Notes under the pieces: generated by a model
What the model was told of the DNA's origin: nothing
Seen by the model: the letters and a program-made list of their open reading frames with translations, nothing else
Databases searched by the model: none
Part shown: positions 24,116 to 31,870 of the stretch, piece after piece
Position numbering within the stretch: the stretch's first letter is position 1
How the letters are laid out: every line of letters begins with the position of its first letter
Made by a program: the position numbers and the translations under genes
Assembly (NCBI RefSeq): GCF_011047315.1
Contig: NZ_CP049259.1
Coordinates: 992,001-1,056,000 of the forward strand
DNA length: 64,000 nucleotides
Direction of reading: 5' to 3'
From: Altererythrobacter sp. BO-6
GTDB lineage: Bacteria; Pseudomonadota; Alphaproteobacteria; Sphingomonadales; Sphingomonadaceae

Positions 24116-25631
24116 ATGCTTACGGAATTCGCCATTTCCACTCCGCAGAACGCGGCAGCTGCGGCCTTTCTTGGCCGCAAGACACACCGCCACCTGATTG
24201 GCGGCGAATGGGTCGAGAGCAGTTCGGGCGAGTATTTTGAGACCTTCGACCCTGCGACTGGTAAAAGCATCGGCCAGTTGGCGCGCGGCTCCGCCGCAGA
24301 GGTGGACGCGGCGGTAGCGGCAGCCAGAAAAGCCTTCGAAAGCGGGCCGTGGCCCAAGATGCTTCCGCTCGAACGCAGCAAGCTGTTGTGGCGGATCGCC
24401 GACAAGCTGGAAGAGAATATCGACGAGCTGGCCGAGTTGGAGACGCTCGACCAGGGCAAGGCGCTCTATGTCGGGCGGTGGGCAGAAATCCCCGGAGCGA
24501 TCAACCAGTTCCGCTATTTCGCAGGGCTCGCCACAAAGATCGAAGGGGCGACCATTCCGACATCGATCAATTACCAGCCCGAGGGCAAGGAAGTCTTTGC
24601 CTACACCCAGCATTTGCCGGTCGGAGTGGTCGGCGCGATCGTGCCGTGGAATTCGCCGCTGGTGCTGACCGCGATGAAGCTAGCTCCTGCGCTGGCGGCG
24701 GGATGCACGGTCGTGCTGAAGCCGGCCGAAGACACTTCGCTCACCGCTGTGCGTCTGCTCGAGCTTATGCAGGAAGCCGGGCTGCCGGATGGTGTCGTCA
24801 ACCTCGTGACGGGGCTCGGAGCCGAAGCTGGCGCGGCACTGGCCAAGCATTCGGGGGTCGATAAGATCGCCTTCACCGGCTCGACCGCAACGGGCCGCGC
24901 CATTCTCGACGCCGCCAAGGGCAACCTCAAGCGGGTCACGCTGGAGCTTGGCGGCAAGTCCCCGGTCATCATCATGGACGATGCTGATCTTGACGCGGCC
25001 ATTCCCGGGGCCGCCAATGCGATCTTCTTCAACGGCGGGCAGGTTTGTATCGCCGGCTCCCGCCTTTACGCCCATTCCTCGGTGTTCGACCGCGTCGTTG
25101 AAGGGATCGCGAAGCAGGCCGAAGCGATCAAGCTGGGCCACGGCCTCGATCCGCAAACGCAAATGGGGCCGCTCGTCTCGAAACACCATGCGAGCAAGGT
25201 CGCAAGCTACATCGATGATGGGCGCAAGGCCGGGGCCAGTGTGCTGGTCGGCGGCGAGACCTGTGGCCCGAATGACAGCTTTGTCGTTCCGACCGTGCTG
25301 ACCGATGTCACGCCCGACATGTCCGTAGTGCGCGAGGAAATCTTCGGCCCGGTGGTGGTGGCGACCCGGTTCGATGAGCTCGACGCGGTGATCGCTGCCG
25401 CCAATGACAGCGACTATGGCCTCGCCGCGGGATTGTGGACCGAAAGCCTTTCCACCGCGACGCGCACCGCGCGCCGCCTTGAGGCTGGAACGGTCTGGAT
25501 CAATAGCCATGCCATGTATGATCCCTCACTGCCCATCGGCGGCATCAAGCAGTCGGGCTGGGGGGCGTGACAGTGGCCAGGTGGCGATCGAGAACTATCT
25601 CAATCTCCAAACAGTCTGCGCAATAGTGTAA
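24116..25631 (+). CDS. NAD(P)-dependent aldehyde dehydrogenase, frameshifted near the C-terminus
   Basis: The start is ATG 24116. The protein has the full aldehyde dehydrogenase fold: VVGAIVPWNSPLVL, the NAD-binding FTGSTATGR, catalytic Glu in LELGGKSP and catalytic Cys in GGQVCIAGSR. As written the frame stops at TGA 25568-25570 after QSGWGA (484 residues). Removing one G from the G6 run at 25560-25565 restores GWGRDSGQVAIENYLNLQ and a stop at 25629-25631, the normal family ending of about 505 residues. The last helix and oligomerisation strand are lost in the written frame, so activity would be doubtful. It probably oxidises the aldehyde made by the upstream oxidase. Confidence 0.88.
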
Positions 25632-25640
25632 GGAGACGTC

Positions 25641-26744
25641 ATGACCCACATCGCCGAAATCTATAGCGCCGATCATGACGAAGCCGCACGCCAGGCCTTT
25701 GTCGGCGCACTCAAGTCGCATGTGAACGGCCCGATGGAGGCCGACCTTGCCGAACTGTACGAAAAGAAGCTTGCCGCGCGTGATAGTGGCCAGCTCGACG
25801 ATGTTATCGCCTTGTACGAGCGCGAAGCGCCCTATCAGCTCTGGGGTAGCGCAGTGTACACCTCGCAGGATCTCCTGTGGGAATCGGTCGGGCAGACGGT
25901 CGACCGGGTAACGCCCGAATTCGATGCGCGCTGGCAGGCGCTGCAGGATCGAGGAGAAACGCTAGGCTCGCTCGTGCTCGATCCGGAGCTTGCCCTTCCT
26001 GAGCCAATTGCCTCGCGCGAAATCCATCGCCAGCCGGGCGGCTATTTCCACGAAACCGGCCCCGACGACCTGATCTCACCCCTGCTCTATTTTTCCAGCG
26101 TCGAGCTCTATCGCGCCGCAAAGGGCCTTGGGACCAATGCCAAAACCGGCCAACCCGGGATGGCACCGTTGATGCTGAAGGTGCTGGGCGAGAAGTTCAC
26201 AGGGTTTGCACCCAAGCGTATTCTCGATCTTGGCTGCGGCCCGGGCACGGAAACACTCGGTTTTGCCCGCGCATTCGAGGGTGCAGAGGTTCATGGCCTC
26301 GACCTTTCGGCGCCGTTTTTGCGCTTCGCCCACCTGTGGGCAGAGGAGCACGAAATTCCCGTCCATTACCGGCAGGGCAATGCCGCGTGCACGCCTTATC
26401 CTGACGGGCATTTCGACCTCATCGTCTCACATATCCTGTTCCACGAGACATCGCATGAGATCCTGCCGCAGATCATGCAGGAGGCACAGCGCCTGCTCGC
26501 ACCCGGCGGCGTATTCCTCAATGCCGACGTGGCCTACCAGATGCACCGTATCCCGGTTCCCAAGCAGGTCACCAACGCCTGGCAGGTTGCCTACAATGGC
26601 GAGCCCTTCTGGCGCGGTTTCGCGGAGACCGACGTGACTGACGCCATGCGCGCGGCAGGTTTCGACGAGGACAGGATCTTCGCCGATTACATCCCGCTCG
26701 GCAGCGGCGACTATTTCATGTTCGGCGCCAGCAAGGCGGGCTAA
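25641..26744 (+). CDS. class I SAM-dependent methyltransferase with N-terminal domain
   Basis: The 367-residue protein starts after AAGGAGACGTC. An N-terminal domain of about 180 residues contains LDPELALPEPIASREIHRQPGGYF, which corresponds to the DP...HxQPGGY segment of the homologues at 10188 and 42781. The Rossmann domain follows with motif I ILDLGCGPGTE, VHGLDLSAPFL, and LLAPGGVFLNADV. The insert after it, ending YNGEPFWRGFAETD, also matches the other copies. The methyl acceptor is unknown. A small helical partner gene follows after 10 bases, repeating the pairing seen at 10188 and 50717. Confidence 0.9.
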   Translation: MTHIAEIYSADHDEAARQAFVGALKSHVNGPMEADLAELYEKKLAARDSGQLDDVIALYEREAPYQLWGSAVYTSQDLLWESVGQTVDRVTPEFDARWQALQDRGETLGSLVLDPELALPEPIASREIHRQPGGYFHETGPDDLISPLLYFSSVELYRAAKGLGTNAKTGQPGMAPLMLKVLGEKFTGFAPKRILDLGCGPGTETLGFARAFEGAEVHGLDLSAPFLRFAHLWAEEHEIPVHYRQGNAACTPYPDGHFDLIVSHILFHETSHEILPQIMQEAQRLLAPGGVFLNADVAYQMHRIPVPKQVTNAWQVAYNGEPFWRGFAETDVTDAMRAAGFDEDRIFADYIPLGSGDYFMFGASKAG

Positions 26745-26754
26745 GGCAGCAGGC

Positions 26755-27048
26755 ATGAGCAAACCCGACCAGCCCGGCGCGATTTCCCTGCTGAACGATC
26801 CTGACCGCAAGAAGCCGCAATTCCTGGATAACCCGGGTCAGGACAAGGCAGTCGCTGCAATCCTGCGGCTCGCGATGGAAATTTCGGTCCTGCGCGACCG
26901 GATCGACACGCATGAAGCCCTGGCCGAGCAAAGTGGGGCCTACACCGCCCTGGATGTGGAATCCTACAATCCCGATCCGGAGCGTGCGGCCAGGCGCGCC
27001 GCGCGCCGCAAAAGCCTGATCGAAGGGTTGATGCACGATCTTTCCTGA
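26755..27048 (+). CDS. small helical methyltransferase-partner protein (copy 2 of 3)
   Basis: The 97-residue protein contains the shared core: LRLAMEISVLRDRIDTHEAL, a short loop with a Gly, and DVESYNPDPE, matching EVSALRERQDTVERLL/EDIENYAPD in copy 1 and EVAVLSDRVMVLEELL/AIDTYQPSD in copy 3. The N-terminus has a DNPGQD segment preceding the helix, as copy 1 has DDPALD. The C-terminus is rich in Arg. No signal peptide or membrane segment is visible. It ends the plus-strand run and converges with the SDR gene, whose stop is 6 bases away. The function is unknown. Confidence 0.8.
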   Translation: MSKPDQPGAISLLNDPDRKKPQFLDNPGQDKAVAAILRLAMEISVLRDRIDTHEALAEQSGAYTALDVESYNPDPERAARRAARRKSLIEGLMHDLS

Positions 27049-27054
27049 ACCGGC

Positions 27055-27801
27055 TCAGGCGGTCCGGCCGCCATCGACCGGTATGACGCTGCCGGCGAGA
27101 TAGGCCGGCGCTTCGCGCAGCAGCCAGTCGACCACTTCGGCGATCTCCCTCATCTCGCCGAACCGCCCCACCGGCGTTTCTTGCCGCAACCGCTCGAACA
27201 ATTCGGGCATCTGCGCTTCGAACTGGCTGAATTTCTCGGTCGCGATGATGCCCGGCGCAATCACATTGATGATCACGTTCTGGCTGGCGTATTCCAGCGC
27301 GGCGGATTTGGTGAGCCCGATCAGTCCCCATTTCGCGGCGGAATAATCGCTCATGTTGCGCGTGCCGCGCAGCCCGCCGGTCGAGCTGTTGTTCACGATC
27401 CTTCCGCCGCCATTCGCAAGCATCAGCGGGATTTGCGATCGCATCAGGTAGAACACGGCACTCAGGTTGACCGCTAGCGCATCATGCCAGCGTTCCAGCG
27501 GTGTTTCATGAAGCGGCGAATCTCCGAAAGTATGGCCCAGATTGTTGAACGCCCCATCGAGCCGGCCATGGGAGCTGGCGATCTGTGCGATCATGGCTTC
27601 AACCGACTGCGGATCGGCCCCGTCGAATGCCATCGCTTCGGCCGACCCTCCCGCCGACCGAATCCGCTCTGCTGCCTCTTCAAGCGGCTCGATCCGGCGC
27701 GCGGCCAAAATGATGTGCCCCTCGCCCTGCCCGAGTTTGAGCGCGGCCAGCCGCCCCATGCCCGAACTTGCCCCGGCCACCAGGAATACCGGCCTATCCA
27801 T
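27055..27801 (-). CDS. short-chain dehydrogenase/reductase
   Basis: The start is ATG 27801, overlapping the hydrolase gene by 8 bases, giving 248 residues, the classical SDR length. The cofactor motif is GASSGMG (residues 9-15), the NNAG strand reads FNNLGH, the catalytic Ser is in IVNNSSTGG, and the Tyr/Lys pair is in YSAAK. The C-terminus GSVIPVDGGRTA is the usual SDR ending. AARRIEP after the second strand leans to NADP. It is the last gene of the minus-strand operon from 33090 and presumably oxidises or reduces a hydroxyl on an intermediate. Confidence 0.93.
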   Translation of the reverse strand: MDRPVFLVAGASSGMGRLAALKLGQGEGHIILAARRIEPLEEAAERIRSAGGSAEAMAFDGADPQSVEAMIAQIASSHGRLDGAFNNLGHTFGDSPLHETPLERWHDALAVNLSAVFYLMRSQIPLMLANGGGRIVNNSSTGGLRGTRNMSDYSAAKWGLIGLTKSAALEYASQNVIINVIAPGIIATEKFSQFEAQMPELFERLRQETPVGRFGEMREIAEVVDWLLREAPAYLAGSVIPVDGGRTA

Positions 27802-28582
27802 GTTCAACCTCCTTGAGGAACCGGACGATCGCCGCAGCCTTGTCTGCCAGCCCGTGGCAATCCGTCGCCATTCGCGCGCCCGGAACCAATCGCCCCAGTT
27901 CTTCATTCGCGTCCTGCAACGGCCCTTCCGCCTCGCCAAGGATCAGCGCAGGCACCTTGAGGCGCGCTAGTGCATCTCTCGCCTCGTGGCGAAAGACAGC
28001 TTCATAAGGCTGGTGATAGGTCGTGAGGTTGTTCAAGATGCCCACGGTCAGCTCGTGCAGGATATCCGCGTCGAACCTGCCGCCAGCGCGAATATGCGCC
28101 GCATCCTTCCTGTAATGCGGGAAGAAGATCATTTGATCACGAATATAACTCCACGCCCAATGGAACTGAGCGCCATTCGGGTCGGGTTGCTGCGGCGGGG
28201 CATAGACCTCAAGAAATTCGCGGCGTGTTACCTCGTCCAGCAGCGCAACCCCATCGAGCACCAAGGCCGCGACCCGCTCTGGCTCTGCCAGTGCCCATTC
28301 AATCGCAATATGCGCGCCGGTGTGGGTGCCATACAGCGCCAATTTTTCGATCCCCAGTGCGCTTGCCCCGCGCGACAGCATGTCGGCATAGTCGGCCACC
28401 TCCGGCTGCAGCTGAAGCGGCAGGCAGGACTGACCATTGCCGGGCGTGTCGAAAGCATAGAGCGGGTGACGCTCGCCCAACTGCCGCATCAATGGTTCGA
28501 GTGCTCCCGAGTTGGCGGGCGACGCATGCATCAGCACAAGCGGCAGGTCGCCCGACTGTTCGTTCTTGCACCGCAGGTGCAA
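27794..28582 (-). CDS. alpha/beta hydrolase with GxHxG nucleophile elbow, start codon uncertain
   Basis: From TTG 28582 the product is 262 residues. It shares AFDTPGNGQS and the elbow LYGTHTGAH with 16651-17553, so His87 occupies the nucleophile position. The acid and His sites appear as AEGPLQ and DCHGLAD. The frame stays open upstream, and its translation (ARAYAAIAEGQLHLR) aligns with the first strand of 16651 (RRQYVDGAFGQIHLR), so the real protein is longer. No ATG, GTG or TTG lies there; the only candidate is CTG at 28630-28628, overlapping the upstream stop as CTGA. It is cytosolic, unlike the paralogue at 16651. The reaction is unknown. Confidence 0.82.
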   Translation of the reverse strand: MHLRCKNEQSGDLPLVLMHASPANSGALEPLMRQLGERHPLYAFDTPGNGQSCLPLQLQPEVADYADMLSRGASALGIEKLALYGTHTGAHIAIEWALAEPERVAALVLDGVALLDEVTRREFLEVYAPPQQPDPNGAQFHWAWSYIRDQMIFFPHYRKDAAHIRAGGRFDADILHELTVGILNNLTTYHQPYEAVFRHEARDALARLKVPALILGEAEGPLQDANEELGRLVPGARMATDCHGLADKAAAIVRFLKEVEHG

Positions 28583-28626
28583 TTGCCCCTCGGCAATCGC
28601 GGCATAGGCCCTGGCGAGCGCGCCGC

Positions 28627-30135
28627 TCAGGAGAGAGTCCCGCCCACCTTCGGCAGGTCGAGCGGCTCTTGCGGGATCATCGTGGTCTTCTCTTCAGTGA
28701 ATAGCTCGACCGACCCGGGCAGGCCGTCACGCCCGATCCCCGACTGCTTATAGCCGCCAAAGGGCGCACGCAGATCGCGCGACATCGGCGTGTTGACCCA
28801 CACCGTTCCGGCCTGAAGTTCGCGCCGGGCGCGCATGACCGATGGCAAATCGTTCGACCAGATGTAGCTGACCAGCCCGAACTCGCTGTCATTGGCGCGC
28901 TGCAGTGCATCGTCGAGATCGCGCACGCGCTGAACCATTGCAAAGGGGCCGAACACCTCTTCCTGGCAAAGCCGCGTCGAATTTTCGAACGCTTCCACTA
29001 CCGTTGGCGCAACGTAATAGCCGCGCTCGAACCCCTCGGCCCGCTTCGCACCTGTCAGCACGCGGTAATCGGGGCTGGCATGCGCTTCCTGTGCGAACGA
29101 GAGCACGCGTTCGTAATGCGCACGGAACGCCATCGGGCCCAGCTCGGTATCGGCAGCGAACGGATCGCCAACCTTCACATTCTCGACCCTGGCGACCAGC
29201 GCCTCAATGAAGCGATCGGCAATCGAATCCTCGACCATGATGCGCGATCCGGACAGGCACTGCTCGCCATTGCCGGCCAGGAAACCCAGAATCGTCCCAT
29301 CCAGCGCGCGCTCGAAATCGGCCGATGCCAGAACGATATTGGCCGATTTGCCGCCCAGTTCCAGACCGACCTTCTTCAAGCCGGAAGCGGCATCGGCCAT
29401 GATCCGTTTTCCTGTTGCGGTGCCGCCGATGAAGCCGACCACGTCGATGCCAGGATGCCGCACCAGCTGCGAGCCCACGCTGGCGCCGGGCCCGGTAACC
29501 ACCTGCACCACGCCTGGCGGAAGGCCGGCTTCCTCCAGGATTTCGACCAGCCGCATGATCGCCAGCGGGGCATATTCGCTCGGCTTTACGATCACCGAAT
29601 TGCCCAGCGCGATGGCTGCAGCCATCTTCATCGAACCCAAGACGAGCGGCGCATTCCACGGAGCGATTAGCAGCCCGACACCGACCGGTTCGCGCGTCAC
29701 GATCGAAAGATAGCGCCCGGTCTGCTCGTAACTTTCGCCCGAGAGCGAGGTGACAAGCTCGCCAAAGAACCGAAAATTCTCCGCCGTCCGCGACACATGC
29801 ATGCCGCGAATTTGCGCATAGGGAATCCCGGTCTCCAGCGCCTGTAGTGTTGCAAGTTCATCGGCATGGGCGAGCACCGCGGCTTCGCATTTGGCGAGGA
29901 TGCGCGCGCGGTCGGCAGCAGTCAATTTGCGCCAGGGGCCATTAGCAAACGCATGGCGCGCCCGCGCGACAGCAGCGTCGACCTGCGCTTCGCTGGTATC
30001 GGGCACATCCACCAGTGGTTCTTCGGTGGCCGCGTAGATCAGCCTCGATTGGCCCGGCTGAGCCTCCCCCGCAGCCCAATCAAGGCCGTGCGGCAGAATT
30101 GGCGTACCATGCGGCAGGTTGACATCAATCTTCAC
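28627..30135 (-). CDS. NAD(P)-dependent aldehyde dehydrogenase
   Basis: The start is GTG 30135, with GGGAGGACATA directly upstream, giving 502 residues. The family motifs are all present: LLIAPWNAPLVLG, FIGGTATGKR at the NAD site, LELGGKSANI with the general-base Glu and GNGEQCLSGSR with the catalytic Cys. The C-terminus has GGYKQSGIGRDG. It lies between the third imidase-like gene and a GxHxG hydrolase. It should oxidise an aldehyde intermediate to an acid; the substrate is unknown. It is less like 24116 than 59727 is. Confidence 0.93.
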   Translation of the reverse strand: MKIDVNLPHGTPILPHGLDWAAGEAQPGQSRLIYAATEEPLVDVPDTSEAQVDAAVARARHAFANGPWRKLTAADRARILAKCEAAVLAHADELATLQALETGIPYAQIRGMHVSRTAENFRFFGELVTSLSGESYEQTGRYLSIVTREPVGVGLLIAPWNAPLVLGSMKMAAAIALGNSVIVKPSEYAPLAIMRLVEILEEAGLPPGVVQVVTGPGASVGSQLVRHPGIDVVGFIGGTATGKRIMADAASGLKKVGLELGGKSANIVLASADFERALDGTILGFLAGNGEQCLSGSRIMVEDSIADRFIEALVARVENVKVGDPFAADTELGPMAFRAHYERVLSFAQEAHASPDYRVLTGAKRAEGFERGYYVAPTVVEAFENSTRLCQEEVFGPFAMVQRVRDLDDALQRANDSEFGLVSYIWSNDLPSVMRARRELQAGTVWVNTPMSRDLRAPFGGYKQSGIGRDGLPGSVELFTEEKTTMIPQEPLDLPKVGGTLS

Positions 30136-30176
30136 TCTATGTCCTCCCACAGCTCTGCCAGCCTTTGCATCGATCC

Positions 30177-31094
30177 CTAGCCAAGCTGTCCGGGAAAGTG
30201 ATCCGCGTGGTGCTCGACATACCAGTCGGCAATCTCCTCGCGGGTGGCCCACCAAATCCCGTCCAGACCTTGCGCGAATTCGATGAACTCGCGCAACGCA
30301 CGGATTGTATAGGCTCGGCCCGAGACATGCGGATGCAGGCCAATGTTCATGATCCGGCCGGTCTTTTCGCCTTCCTTGTGCAGCACCGTGAGTTCTTCGA
30401 TCAGCAGATCTCGATACTCGTCGGTCGTGCGCATGTTGCGGGTCAGGATCGTGAAGTCATTGATGACGTTGGAATAGGGGGTCGCGACGATCGGCCCGGC
30501 ATCGGTGCGGATCATATAAGGCTGATCGTCATTCATGATGTCGCAGTAGGCCTTGAACCCCTCTTCGACGAGGATGGTCGGGGTATTGAGCGTGCCGCGC
30601 AAGGATGAGGACAGCCATACCTTCGGCTTCCTGCCCGCGTGTTTCTCGTACATCTCGACCGAACGCTGGATGATGTCGCGTTCGGTATCGATGTCATCAT
30701 GGAAGTCGGTCAGCAGTTCGCCCTGTTCGTAATTGTGCGCGATCAGTTCCCAGCCACGCTCAAGGCAGGCATCGGCCATCGCCTTGCGCCGCTCGAAGGT
30801 CACCGCGTTGACGGTGCAGCCGGCTTTGGCGCCCATCTCGTCGAACATGTCGAACATCCGCCACACGCCCACGCGTTGGCCGTATTCGCGCCAGGAGTAG
30901 TTGGGATAGTCTGGAATCCGGCCGGCCAGCGCATTCGGCAAAAGCGCAGGCCCCCCGGCGTAATACGGCTGGTCCGTGTCCTTGACGAGATCCCAGGTCT
31001 CCAGGTTGAAAGTGAACATGAGCGCCACTTTCGCACCGTTCGGCCAGCGCAGCGGTGCGCGCTCGGGAAGCGGGACATAATCGTATTCGAACAT
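30177..31094 (-). CDS. PuuE/imidase-like polysaccharide deacetylase-fold hydrolase
   Basis: The start is ATG 31094, with AGGA at suitable spacing, giving 305 residues. It matches the two enzymes at 1-1552: NLETWD (about residue 31) replaces the catalytic Asp pair, LIAHNYEQG keeps a single His of the HxxxH motif, and NIGLHPHVSGR is the C-terminal His motif. Loss of the metal ligands again points to the PuuE and cyclic imide hydrolase branch. It follows an Asp/Glu-racemase-fold gene, whose family includes maleate isomerase, so an imide or cyclic amide substrate is a reasonable inference. Confidence 0.85.
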   Translation of the reverse strand: MFEYDYVPLPERAPLRWPNGAKVALMFTFNLETWDLVKDTDQPYYAGGPALLPNALAGRIPDYPNYSWREYGQRVGVWRMFDMFDEMGAKAGCTVNAVTFERRKAMADACLERGWELIAHNYEQGELLTDFHDDIDTERDIIQRSVEMYEKHAGRKPKVWLSSSLRGTLNTPTILVEEGFKAYCDIMNDDQPYMIRTDAGPIVATPYSNVINDFTILTRNMRTTDEYRDLLIEELTVLHKEGEKTGRIMNIGLHPHVSGRAYTIRALREFIEFAQGLDGIWWATREEIADWYVEHHADHFPGQLG

Positions 31095-31102
31095 GCGATA
31101 TC

Positions 31103-31870
31103 CTAGAATTCGGCCATCAGCCGGCCTAAACCGGTCTTCTGGTCCATAATGCCGTTCTGGCGCAGCGCGTTCCAATAGGTCGCGGTGTTGATCGCGATGA
31201 CGGGCTTGCCGAGCCATTCCTCCGCCGCCGCCGCAAATCGCACCATGGAAAGGTTGGTGCCAACCTGGACCAGCGCGTCGACATCGTCGCCATCGAGTTT
31301 CTTGAGTTCTTCGCGCAGGGTGGCGGTCGGCACTTGCGCAATGGCGGTCCAGCTGGGGCATTTGAGGCAGGTATCGCGCACCACTTCAATCCCGTGATCG
31401 GACATGAAATGCGCAACCTGCGCGTTGGCTGACGGGTAATAGGGCGAAATCACCGCAATCTTCTTGATGCCGCCATAGGCATTGAAGGCCTCGATCAGCG
31501 ATTGCGAACCGGTGCAAAGTTTGAGGCCACTCGCCTCCTCAATGTTCTGGCGCCACTGCTCCGCACCCTTCGCGCCGCCGTAGAATGTAACGGCGCTCAT
31601 CCCCATGACCAGGTAATCGGGGTTGCAGGTCAGCACACCGCGAACCGCATCCAGCGTGTTACGGCTGATCTCCAGCGTGCCCGCCATAAAGGTCTCGTCC
31701 GAAATGGCATTGGCATCGTCCACCACGATGCGGCTGTAATGATTGGTCACCCCGCGCACGCGCAGGTCGTCGAAATCCGGCTGCACGATAGTGTTGGTAG
31801 ACGGCCCCAAGACACCGAACAGCTTGCGATAGCCCTGGACATCCGGATTGGGTCTTGGCCGGACAGGCAT
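31103..31870 (-). CDS. Asp/Glu racemase-superfamily protein (maleate isomerase/arylmalonate decarboxylase-like) without the catalytic Cys pair
   Basis: The start is ATG 31870, overlapping the monooxygenase stop as TGATG, giving 255 residues. The fold is recognised from LFGVLGPSTNTIVQPDF, TGSQSLIEAFNAYGGIKKIAV and GKPVIAINTATYWNALRQNG, which align with arylmalonate decarboxylase and maleate isomerase. Both catalytic Cys positions are changed: the first motif reads MGMSAVTF (Met91, Ser92) and the second reads VQVGTNLS (Val203). Other Cys residues (119, 168, 171) lie elsewhere. It may be a decarboxylase or lyase with a different mechanism, or inactive. It sits in an operon with an FAD monooxygenase and an imidase-like hydrolase. 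Confidence 0.82.
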   Translation of the reverse strand: MPVRPRPNPDVQGYRKLFGVLGPSTNTIVQPDFDDLRVRGVTNHYSRIVVDDANAISDETFMAGTLEISRNTLDAVRGVLTCNPDYLVMGMSAVTFYGGAKGAEQWRQNIEEASGLKLCTGSQSLIEAFNAYGGIKKIAVISPYYPSANAQVAHFMSDHGIEVVRDTCLKCPSWTAIAQVPTATLREELKKLDGDDVDALVQVGTNLSMVRFAAAAEEWLGKPVIAINTATYWNALRQNGIMDQKTGLGRLMAEF

